A stretch of DNA of 64,000 nt from Membranipora membranacea. Lineage: Eukaryota > Bryozoa > Gymnolaemata > Cheilostomatida > Membraniporidae. The stretch covers positions 9,736,001 through 9,800,000 of the forward strand of contig OU612072.1 of the NCBI GenBank assembly GCA_914767715.1, in the 5' to 3' direction. Positions 20,997 through 31,279 of the stretch are shown here, one piece after another (position 1 is the stretch's first letter; every line of letters begins with the position of its first letter). Made by a program: the position numbers and the translations under genes. The notes under the pieces were generated by a model. That model saw only the letters and a program-made list of their open reading frames with translations. It made no database searches and was not told the DNA's origin.

Positions 20997-23900
20997 TCAG
21001 GTCAGCTGGTAATACTCTATAATGTTCGAGTTGTAATCAGCCACAATTAGAGTGTCACCATATATGTCCATATCAAATTTTGCTGTTTCTTTTGATTTCT
21101 CTTTCCCTGTTAGCTCGCCTATGCATTCTCCTGTAAACAAACAAATTTCTATGATATGAAGTTGTTTGCCGATTAGGGAGACACAGAATTTCTCTGCACC
21201 ACAAAGAAAAGCTATGCACTGAATATTTACATGATGTTGTCACTGCATATTCTCTTTTCAAATTTTGAGTGGGTAATTCTCAGCATTGGGACCACAATCG
21301 AGTTAATTTAGTCCCAAGAAAAACAAACTGGGTTGACTGGAGCAACTGACCGTACTATTGTCCTAAGAATAAGTTTTTATGAATAAGTCTAATTCCATAC
21401 TTTCCAATTACCAAACATAGTAGAAAGCCTCAAATTAACACCAATACCTGTGTCTACATCCAGTATACATATCCTTGTGTGGGAGTTATAATAAGTAACC
21501 AGTACATATCTGTTCTTATAGCAGACAACTCCCTGTGGATCTTTTACACGATCAGATCTCCACATCACCTCACCACTGTCTATATTTATCCTAAATACTG
21601 TATTAGTATGAGTAACAGTCACAACTAAGGAGTTATCCCCTACTGTAGCCATAGCTATGAAGTGACCAGTACATAAGTTACATGGTATGTTTTTGATGAG
21701 GTTGCCAGTAAAGGAATATAAACCTAGCTGTTTTTTTTCCGGGTCAGGAATGATAATTTTGCTGTCAATTATCCTGTGTTTGTTAACAGCGATGGATTGA
21801 ATAGGGCATGTCCAATTCCTAAAGAGTTGATTTGTTCCACCATGGTACTGAATTTTGAACTTCTGGCAATCCTTGCCCACAAGGACACTCAGTTTATCAT
21901 TGTCAGCAGTGATGCTACTTCCATACTGATCAACTTCAAGAAACCCTTTCTGGACCTGACCGTCTTCACTGATTCTGTCTACTGATCTGTTACACCCTAC
22001 ATAAGTGTACTGTCGGTAGTGACACACTGATTCCGGGTAACTGCTGACCTCACATACTCGCAGTAGAGTCATGGCTTTGGGAGGTGTTGGCTGGTGTGGG
22101 ATTGGCTGGTGAGGGGCTAAGTTAGGTTTTCCGGTTGGTTCCAGAGGTGACAGAAGTAGATCATCACTTGCTTTGATATCAAGAGCAGCTTCTGACTCTG
22201 TGTCTGCAATTTATGCGACAAAAAGTACTAAGTAAACAAGTAATAATTAATAATCATGCTCAAACAATAAACGTTGGTCAACTAACATGATTATGCCAAA
22301 AATTTAGTGTAACACCCTAGAGGAGTGAAGCATTCCCGGATGAAAAATTTAAGGCGTGCTAACATTCACATCTGCTTAAATTTAACTAACTGATAGCTAA
22401 CAAAACCAGCCCAACTTGACTCTAGCTTTCATTTACTCCTATAGGGTATACATGTGAATGTAAATGTTCACAGCTGATCTCTATCTTACCCCTAACTACA
22501 AGTTTGACATGATTTTCTGAAGGTTTATATTCTGGTATTTCTATATTCATCAGTTCAGTGGTCAGTTTATCCGTCTCCTCTATACCTCTCACAATATCCA
22601 CCTGAAACAAATAGATATAAAACTACTTTGGGCACAAACAGTCAAATATTCCTGGGAATTTACCATACTTATCAGAAGGAAAATTGTTAAATACATTGGT
22701 TATATTATTGTTTAGATGCAGGATTCAAGGGCATAGGCTATATTTCATCAAAAGCGCATCTTCAGTATGTTTGGGATATTCAAGGCTTATAATTGGCTTT
22801 AAAAGTCCAACCCGCATGACATTTGACATCATTTGAAACAAGTCAAGACATCATGAGAGCGCAAAATCTGCATTTAACATTTTGCTAAGACAAAACAGGT
22901 TAGGAATTTTGTTGATTCTACAAGTGATACAGTCTAGCTATCTCTGAATTAAAAGTGAATTAACAAAATACTAGGGGTTACCTCACCTGGTGGTGATAAT
23001 AGATTCTAGAGTCAATCCTCTTCACTCCTCTGCTGATCTTATCCAGTTTGCTGCCAACATTGTCATCCAGAAAACTTGTCACTTCTGTCTTAGACTGAGA
23101 TCTGCAACTGACCAGCTTGTTCTCCAACTCATCGTACTTTCGCTGGAGTTGTTTTATCTGATGAAAGGTGAGAAGTTTGTGTAAGGATGACACCCCTGTC
23201 AGGGCATTTTGGATGAGAAAACGTTGCTTTGCTGATTCAAAAATGTGGAGTGAACTTTAGAGTTTTATAATGATTATCTGGGTAATTTAAGTGGACAAAA
23301 ATCAAATGTCTGGCAAAATTAGACAACAGATATATCAAACTCAGAGCAAAGTCTCGTCGCATGCAATGAATTGAGACCCTGATAAAAATGTGATCTGCTC
23401 CAGTGATAGCATATATAAAAAAGCGCAAATACATGGTCTCATCTGTTTAGCGCCCCCTATAATAAGGGACAACTCCTGACATAACCCTATTGATCATCTG
23501 GACAATAACATAGGTGGAAGAAATTAAATCTCCAGCAAAATCAGGGAGCAGAGGTTTCAAACTCAGAGCCAATTTTCAGCGCAGTCATTTAAAATATCCA
23601 TTGTTTCTGTTGATTTCAGTGGATTCTTTCTGTGCGGAGTTGTCCAATTCACCATTTAAAAGCAATATTGGAAAACAAAATGCAACCAACGTTGAGGGAG
23701 ATGGCCATACACTGAAACCTTTAAACCAGCAGCCAAAAACACAAGATGACTGTAATTAGTAATCAATATTGTGTTTTGCTGAGTTTGGTCCCACCTGGTT
23801 ATCTCTGGCGTCATGTAATCTGGTAATCATCTCCTCAGTACCATTCTCCCAGTCTGATAAGATTCTAGTTAACTGTTTGACTATTCCGAGTAGACACTCT

Positions 23901-25466
23901 TCTTTATCGAATATCCACAGCTTCATATCGTTGATAAGCTTTACAAAGTCATCATTCAATACTTGTAAATCCAGTAGATGATGCGGCAAATCTGTTAATG
24001 AAAATCATGATGTCAAAGGAGCTACAGATTGGACAAACTTCAGCACTCTCAGTCATTGCTACAAAAACATGAAACTAAATTGGGGATATAACCATCTAAG
24101 ATCTAGGGACCTAGGTAAAACACCTTAAAATTCTAAAGAATTGATTGAATATAATTTGACTAAATTTCTCAAGACAAGTCCTAAAACTTACTATCGGTGC
24201 AGAGCTGATGTCCCATCATACATTTGACACAGAATACTTCATTGCATTTCTTACAAGCTAACGAATAGACTCTGTCGGTGTGCTTCTCACAGTTTCTTAT
24301 CTCTACCTTTCTATACTCCTTCTTATACTCATCCATTGTTATTCTCTTATGATCATCCAGAGCAAAGTTGTGACCCTGTAAAAATAATTGTGAAGCCCTC
24401 CCTATCACACTCTCATATTTGTGTTGGGTGCGATCAAGGAGTCAACTCTTTGGGGTGAGGGTCTAGCCTTGTCATGCGGCCAGGGTTTTTGGTTTTTTGG
24501 TTTACCCAAAACTAAAAAAACTAAAATCCGTGGCCACATGACAGTAGCAATGCATATATGCATGGAGAAAAAAGATTTCTGCCAGATAAATCAAATTCCA
24601 TTTCATTAGTCGGGTGCTAAAATTTGATCCGACACAGCTCGTCAGATCCATAATTTCAATATTTGCAAGAAATTCCAGAGCAGATTAAACATGAAGCTTA
24701 CATCCATGTGGGGCTTACAGAACTTCTTCTGGCAGATTACACAGTAAATCTGAGCCAGTCTTCTCCTATCATCCTTCCTCATACAAACATCACAGCATAG
24801 AAACTTGTCTAGTGGAGCACCTGCAGATGGGATGTCATCTATACCTTCATCAAACACAGTTCTACAACCAAACACAGCAGCGATGAGGTGATATGAGAGA
24901 CATCAGCTTTTGATTTACATGACTCCCAAACTTAAAGTGACTATAGCCAGCCTATTGAATGAATGGTGTTGTCGAGGTAATATGTCCATACAGGTAACCT
25001 TTTGAAAAGATTGCTCAAAACGGTGTCTAGATGCCCATATTTATTTTTCAGAATCCAAAACCAGCCGAGCCAGGCGGAAAGAAAGCAACCAGAAGTACTA
25101 GCTTCTTTAGGTAACTCAACCATTCAATGTAGGGTTATTACATCAAGTGGGGTCTGAGATAGTACAATACTGTCAAAAAGAAGAAGAACATTTCACTATC
25201 AAAATAACAACATAGACACAATTAATTACCATAATCTGAAATTGTATAAGCAATAATATGTTACCAAACCTGCAGAGCGGGCACTTGACGATCTTAGTAA
25301 GTTCAGAGTCTTTTGTCAGACATGTAACACAGTAGATATGGCCTGGATGACAGGTTAACCTTTTCAGATCATCATTTTCGAAGCAGAGACTGCACTCCAA
25401 GAACTTTGGTTCCATTGAAGGTTCATCATCAGCAGTGGGTAGGGTCGATGGAACTTTTTCTGCCAT
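20997..25466 (-). CDS. TRIM-like RING/B-box/coiled-coil/beta-propeller protein, copy 3
   Basis: Third paralogue, exons 25,270-25,466, 24,702-24,861, 24,192-24,375, 23,795-23,991, 22,987-23,226, 22,437-22,601, 21,448-22,203 and 20,997-21,130. RING ligands are intact (CSLC, CHPGHIYC, CPLC). Residues before the RING differ from copies 1-2 (TADDEPSMEP against TADEQFSMEP). B-box 1 is identical to the others. The exon 6 donor used by position in copies 1-2 (GTAAGC) reads GAAAGC here, leaving GTAAAT six bases upstream. The propeller has its own variants (VTVTHTNTVF, RSDRVKDPQ, TYYNSHTR). The last intron (about 21,131-21,447) has little similarity to that of copies 1-2. The last exon ends GDTLIVADYNSNIIEYYQLT. 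No stop or frameshift is seen, so it is probably functional. Confidence 0.87.
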
Positions 25467-26281
25467 TGCTATGTCTGCTTTTTGTACGCTACAAATAGAA
25501 TGAGAATATCACATGTAACTCTTCAACAAAATAGTGTTCAGCCATTGTACGAGAAATGCCAATAGCGTATTTTTTGCGGAACAACTGGAGGGTGAATTCG
25601 TTGCTGTAGTGGCAGTATTTTACAACTTTCTCAAACCAAATGGGAGAGGGTCATCCTAGATTTTAAGGATGTATGTATCTATTCTCCTTGTACATGATCC
25701 ATGTCAAATGTGGCCGTCACATTCTGCTGTACATCTGGCTAACAAAATGGTCACATCTGGATGTGGCCAGTCAAAGGCACTAAGCGCGTGGCTGTGATTC
25801 AGGAATCAACTGCTTGGATTCTATAAATATGATCACTCAGGACTGAAATTCAAGACTTATCCATTGTGTAGCTGGGACTGTGTGTATACTGATGTTGTAG
25901 TATAGATCCAGCCTGCCTTCCAACTAGTCTAGGCTAATGAGCAGTGAAAACAAGCAAGATAGCAACACTCTGTGTTAGCATTGACTAGGAACTTTAATGG
26001 GATTACTCTGTACCACAGCATTGGTTGGATATCACTGGATTGAATTGGTTTGGTACTAGGTTAATTACTGTAACATGGTAGGCAAGTCTATCTATGCAAT
26101 GCTATGCAATGCTATGTAATGAGTTGAATGACTGAATGAGTAAAGGGGGATGATGAACTGACTTGAGGCTGACTTGAGAATCATCTGCCAAGAGTGAGTT
26201 CATTAGTTTTACCCCTCATTGTAATCTCAAGCTGCAGGGATTCTGTGTTTTGTAGAAAAACAGGCAATATATGATACTTAC

Positions 26282-26345
26282 ATGGAAACTGACCCAGGAG
26301 CTTGTGACTGGTGAATGAATCTCTTGTCTTTCTTCAGGTTTTTTT
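26282..26345 (-). other. Candidate 5' untranslated exon of TRIM copy 3
   Basis: The minus-strand donor GTAAGT follows 26,282, equivalent to 5,576 and 16,498. The acceptor lies just upstream of the start codon at 25,466. The 5' limit is unknown. Confidence 0.45.
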
Positions 26346-26499
26346 ACTGTGGCAGTGAGTGTTTGTTTGTTTGCTAATATTTATTCCTATGAGTTTCAGT
26401 TTCACTTTGACTAAAAGCATCTGGCCAATCAGTGCAAAGATTTATAGTTTTCTACGTAGTGCTGTCAATATACAAGAAGAGATAACTTCTAGAACTAAA

Positions 26500-28353
26500 A
26501 TCCTGCACTTAAAAGTGGAAGGACCTGTTTTCACAGATAGAACTACTACTGTTGATATTGTGGGAAGGGATGGCGATAAAGATCAATATTATCATGTATG
26601 CTTGCAGAGTCGAGTTAGTCTTCCCGTTGGTTTGTAGTTTTATGATATGCTGAGACTACAGAGTCGCACATGTTGTGTACGTCTACCTATACAGTCGGGC
26701 GGGAGTTCGGAAAAATGCAGAGTTCCCATGCTTGTTGAGCTAGCCATTCAATAACCCCTTGTGAGCCAACACCCCCGATAGTTCTACCTTCCCATTCTTT
26801 TGTCCAATTTGAGTTGCAACACCAATTTATCTCATAACCAGTGTTGTATGTATGGGTGTACAGTGTTCATGTTCGACCTTGCTGGCGTCTCTATAATCAT
26901 CAAAATACCAATACAGCAGAAGACTGACTGTGAAAGCAAGTACATTCATGGTACTGCATGTTTTTAGGATCTACCGAGATTGCCAACTTCCTTACAAAAT
27001 TTCATTCATTTGAGCTGTGCTAAAATAGACTCACAACTAGATAGGCCATTCCTGATGGCTTATGAAGTGATTATTGTCCAACTACTGAGAATATTATTTG
27101 CAATAAAATATATTCTTGAAGTGAAGATGTATGAAAATATGATAGCATTGAGTCTAAACTTGATTTTTTCTCCCCGTCATAATAGACTTGCAACATCAAC
27201 TGAGCTGTTGTTAGCTAATGGGTATTCAGAGGGTATGGGATTGATAACATGTTTTTCAAAATGGTACTCCTGACGTCAGGATCAAAACGTACTTGGTAGC
27301 GTAAAATCCTAGAACAATCTTTCTTCATTTCCTAGTAGCTTTGACACATTAAAACCCAGCCAGGAACCTTCATAAACTGATTCTGAGGGACTTAGATCCA
27401 GATTGGTCACTGCTGAGAACATTTCAACACAAAGTGTATTTTTGAAGTGAAGATTTATGGCAATAAGACACGTAGTCACTGACAGCCAGTCAGGTGCAAA
27501 GAGTCTAAAGTGTTTAGCCAAAAGAATAATTGTTGAAGAGTATGCCGGTTTAGGACCAAAGAAAAGTGGGCCGAAAATCAGCCATTAGAGACAAAGAGTC
27601 ATGATGGTAATTATATAGACGGTACTTGGCAAAAATCTCATTCCAAACAACGATGATAAAGTTATTGAACTGACTGGGAGGTCAGAAAGAGAAATTTCCT
27701 ACATACAGACAGTTGCGATTTATGAAAAAACTCTTCGACATTTAAGAAAAATAATGAGAGAAATGCGATCTAAATAAAATAATGTATTCTCATTATTTGT
27801 ACAATGATCTTATCATATTGTATCAATATTTAATTATGCATTAATTATATCATAGTTATTTCATTTATGGAATGCATAATTTTAGCAGCATGTGCAAAAA
27901 TGGCTCCAAAAATGTGCTCAAAGGAGGTGAGAGTGAAAACTGACGGAAGAAGACCCAAGCCAAAACCCAACTTTAGCCTGGGCAGGCTGGGGGGGTAGGT
28001 TGGTGGAGAGGGACAGCCAGGGTTAATCCGTTGTGATGTCTTCAAGGTCACGACACAGACCAGACTTAGAAGAAAGTCCAGGAGAAAGAAGGAACGTCAA
28101 TAGTGGAGGCGATATCTATCACCTAAAAATAACAGTGAGTCAAACTAGAAAAGGTACCAATGACATGTTTTTGAGGAAGCATCTGATCAGAGGTTTTGAG
28201 ACACATTTCTCATGCTGAGCGATAACATTACAAATATTTTTCTATCTGGTAAGCTATTTTTTGTCTTTTTATGTTTGGTGTTGTATGTAGGCCCAAATCA
28301 ATTTTGCAATATTGTTCCATCACAGTAAGCAGCTTTGAAAAAGATTCCATCCG
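26500..28353. other. Non-coding stretch of unit 3
   Basis: Counterpart of the upstream regions of units 1 and 2. A plus-strand frame at 26,359-26,637 ends with the same KVEGPVFTDRTT-containing segment as in unit 1. I do not call it a gene because unit 2 breaks it. Confidence 0.5.
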
Positions 28354-28590
28354 CAGGGCCGTAGTTTAGAAATAATGGTAGGGGAGGCAAAAGTCCGAGG
28401 CGAGACCAAAGCATCACCAGGAGAGGTGCTGTTAGTTCCTCCCTAAACAATTTAAGGCATGTATTTAGCAAATTGAGATCCCAGAGGAGCTGATTCTGAC
28501 ATAGATAGTTCAATTATAGTGTTTTAGGCCACTGTATCAGCTTTCTAGGGGAAGCAGTGCCTCCCTGCCCCACCTAGATCTACGGGCCTG
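28354..28590. mobile_element. Short element with CAGGSCCGTAG terminal inverted repeats (unit 3)
   Basis: Orthologue of the elements at 8,229 and 18,686, 237 bp, with ends cagggccgtag and ctacgggcctg. Confidence 0.6.
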
Positions 28591-28602
28591 CATGGTACAT
28601 AC

Positions 28603-28797
28603 TTCATATTATGATTATCTGCTCCTGTGACATCAGAGTTGGTTCCACTTGGTTCTTCTTCTTTTTTATTTTCACTCTCACCTTCTTTGGGCACAATTGA
28701 GGAGCGTCGACTTTTGGAGCGTCGACTTTTGGAGCGTCGACTTTTGGAGCGTCGACTTTTGTAGCCTCGACTTTTGTAGCCTCGACTTTTGTCGTCG
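28603..28797 (-). CDS. Candidate coding exon, Lys/Ser/Arg repeat then acidic tail (unit 3)
   Basis: The 195-bp version of the exon at 18,935-19,144, with acceptor cttatag and donor GTATGT preserved and the frame open. It is one 15-bp repeat unit shorter. The protein shows alternating SRRSK and SRGYK units, then KEGESENKKEEEPSG. No neighbouring exon was found, so function is unknown. Confidence 0.3.
28695..28784. repeat. 15-bp minisatellite, 6 units (unit 3)
   Basis: Six acttttggagcgtcg-type units plus a partial one. This marks the right end of the triplicated DNA; similarity to units 1 and 2 ends about 130 bp further on. Confidence 0.95.
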
Positions 28798-29004
28798 CTA
28801 TAAGACAATAAATGTTTGCAATCCTCAGGGTTATCTGATGACTGATTGGAGATAATATAGGTATAGATAGCAATGGCACGTTTGTAATATAAACTCTTGA
28901 TAAGACCAAGGAGTTAGAGACAACTCAAACTCTGTCTCTGACTCCTTGATAAGACTGAGAGCGAATTTTCATATATCAGCTTAAGACTGAGGTAGAACAT
29001 TTAG

Positions 29005-29005
<1 letters not shown>

Positions 29006-29035
<30 letters not shown>
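29006..29035. repeat. AT dinucleotide microsatellite
   Basis: An uninterrupted at/ta run of about 24-30 bp just right of the end of the tandem array. Confidence 0.85.
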
Positions 29036-29037
<2 letters not shown>

Positions 29038-29069
29038 ATACTTCTATTGTCAGCAACAATTCATTATTC

Positions 29070-31279
29070 CTAATGTTTTTCATGATGTGACATAAGTGGA
29101 TCATTTTGATTTTTCCCAAACCAATATTTATTCGAAGCGTTTCTGCGAAACATACCATAGTCGATCTCTTCGTGCTCATTAACTGAAACTTTCCGCATCA
29201 TCGGGTCATATCTCCAAACGTTCAGTTTGTACTGAGCGGGACTGAAATATAGAAATAACATCATATAGTCACCACATTTTAAAAGAGGCTGTTAATGAAG
29301 TTACCCATATAGGATAGTTGGACAGATTTGCTTGGCTTTGTGAATAATGCAGGCCTAGCGACAAAAGCGACAAAAGCAGCAGCTTGCATACCCAATATTT
29401 TACTCACTGATTTGGCCATTGAGCCGGGATCAGCTGCCCGGACTCAAGGTCGATATTAGTGGGCTGTCAAACCAATAACATATTTGTAGAACAATCTGGC
29501 TGAGATCACATTTATCGAGATCATCTAAAATTTTGGCTGTATTCGGAGTTTCTCAGAATATTAGGCTGATTAAGTAAAGGGGGAACGGGGAGCAGCTCAA
29601 ATGCAGACAAATTCGATCACTTCATCTCAGCTTTGTGATTCGAAATCAAAAGTCTGCTGCATTACTAATCACATTGCAGCCGTTAGGAGGCAGCTTTTTT
29701 TACAAGGGATCCGAGTTAGCTCAGTGTTAGAGGCTCTGGACTTAGGGTTACAGGGTCCTGGGTTCGAACCCCTCCAGGTGCCTTGGTTGTCTACTATTAT
29801 CTGATTTGGGCCATTGACCCTAGCTGATCGGGAAAGCAAAATCTGGCTATGGCATGCCACATTGCAATAACCTTCCTACCTATGAAGTTGAAAAAATAGG
29901 TACGCAATTGGCCATGTATGAAACGTATTATGTAAATCTGATAGAGGGTTCAGCTGTGCCAATACGTTCGGTCCTGGAGGTTGGGTTCATATTACTTGTC
30001 AGGTACTGGGGCTAAATTCTGTTGTGGTCTATTCTACCTATCGACGTCACAAAAACGGTCATATAGAATGCCTTGGCAGTGTGCACACTGATCACGTAAT
30101 AAATATTATCTCATGTATATCCTGGAACGTTAGAGAGTCAATTAATTCATTAAGCTTGGTGCGACGACCTGGGGACCATTTCAATAATTAAGGGTGGGTA
30201 CATACTAAATTGACTCCAACAATCAGGGATATAAATACTAATAGTGTAACCTTGATGTCTGTGTGGTCAGTGATGGTGGAGATACTCACAGCTTTGATGG
30301 GCAATGACAATCTGCTCTTGTTTGGAATGGTTGGCTGGAACAAAGAATTAGCTCTGAAAGCTTTCATGAGGCTTCCTCTAGGCGGAGGACGTTTCATTGG
30401 TGCTACGACTGAGCTCCTTTTTGACATCCATCTAACCATCCATCTTTGAATTCTCTTCCTGCAAAACACAGCAATGCAATGCAAAGAGCTGGAAACAATT
30501 AATCTATAGAACGAGGGAGTTTTGTAAAAACTGGTCAAGCAAAGCAGTAGCGCGACTACAACAGGATAGCTTGAAATTCTAACCCTACTGAGGATAGTTT
30601 CAAGGAAAGCAGTGGCTACCACAGTGGTGAAAGCAACCAGATAATAGTCTCAATTTTTTTGAAAACAGCAATAGGCCCAATTCGAATAAATTTCTCTAAG
30701 TATAACACCTCACACTAAAATAAGTTTTACTCCCCGTTTAAAATCCTAATAAAAATCGTCACTATTTAAAGAGAAGCTGTTGCCTAGTCAACCCTTTCAA
30801 CCAACTTTGGGAAATCATGGAGAGTCATTTTCTCATGTCAAAGGTGAAGACAATTACGAAATTCACATTTTACAGTCTACCAATTATGAAGTTATCCCAC
30901 CAAAGATAGCAATGCAAGAAAGGCTCTACTCTATAGGGGATGATATTTAGATGCCATTGTTTGTCCTGTCTTACCACATGGGGGAACGGAGATATATGGA
31001 TAGATAGACGGAATGAATCATCAAGACCATTCAAAGATGAATGATTTATAAAGCGATATTTGGCACCCATCCTATTTGGAGAACCTGGAGAAATTTGATT
31101 TAGCATCTACTGTCTATTAATCAGTCAGACAATCTCATAACTTGTTTTAAAGAGTTTAAGATGATAGCTTACTCACCAGCAGATCATGAGACTACAGATC
31201 AGGAAGATCAGGATACCGATAAACACCCAGACAACGATGAGCCATACCTGCGGTGGGTCTGAGTCATACATCGCAGCAA
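29070..31279 (-). CDS. Single-pass membrane protein, C-terminal exons only
   Basis: Exon 31,177-31,279 encodes MYDSDPPQV followed by a strongly hydrophobic segment (WLIVVWVFIGILIFLICSL, then MIC). It is bounded by acceptor attacag and donor GTGAGT. It joins in phase to exon 30,290-30,458, which encodes a very basic juxtamembrane tail (KRIQRWMVRWMSKR, then MKRPPPRG) and ends at a GTGAGT donor. A further exon begins at 29,241 (acceptor tttcag). In one frame it gives PAQYKLNVWRYDP and onwards to a stop at 29,070, but that frame does not match the phase of the preceding donor. In the matching frame it stops after about 12 residues (SRSVQTERLEI). So either an exon is missing between them or the protein ends early. 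The topology (short acidic outside, basic cytoplasmic tail) follows the positive-inside rule. The 5' exons were not found and the family is not recognised. Confidence 0.5.
29706..29880 (+). mobile_element. tRNA-derived SINE (type B)
   Basis: The head contains an A-box-like ttagctcagtgttagag and a perfect B box (gggttcgaacccc) about 40 bp apart. The acceptor-stem positions pair poorly, so it is a tRNA-related SINE head rather than a working tRNA. A body of about 100 bp follows (ttggttgtctactattatct and onwards). Confidence 0.55.
30085..30275. mobile_element. MITE of the CACACTGA family
   Basis: The left end cacactgatcacgtaat is an inverted match to the right end tgtctgtgtggtcagtg. Internal landmarks gtgcgacgacc and attaagggtgggtacat recur, in one orientation or the other, at 40,139, 48,903, 52,702 and 53,760. 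Confidence 0.7.

Larger units (their letters stand above)
1..28915. repeat. Tandem segmental triplication, unit about 10.4-10.6 kb
   Basis: Three head-to-tail units begin near positions 1, 10,602 and 20,985. The landmark around the TRIM stop codon (tcaggttagctggtaatac and variants) recurs at about 12, 10,614 and 20,997, giving periods of 10,602 and 10,383 bp. Units 1 and 2 are complete. Unit 3 stops at about 28,915, just after the minisatellite, and lacks the 1.7-kb spacer present at 8,830-10,600 and 19,270-20,990. Each unit has one complete minus-strand TRIM-like gene followed upstream by about 4-5 kb of shared non-coding DNA. By eye most of the unit is very similar between copies. The exceptions are the propeller exon in all copies and the 3' end of unit 3 (20,997-22,430). 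The array may continue left of the window. Confidence 0.95.

Noticed and set aside
29708-29780. Functional tRNA gene
   Set aside because: A and B boxes are present but the acceptor stem pairs poorly and a SINE-like body follows; treated as a SINE head.
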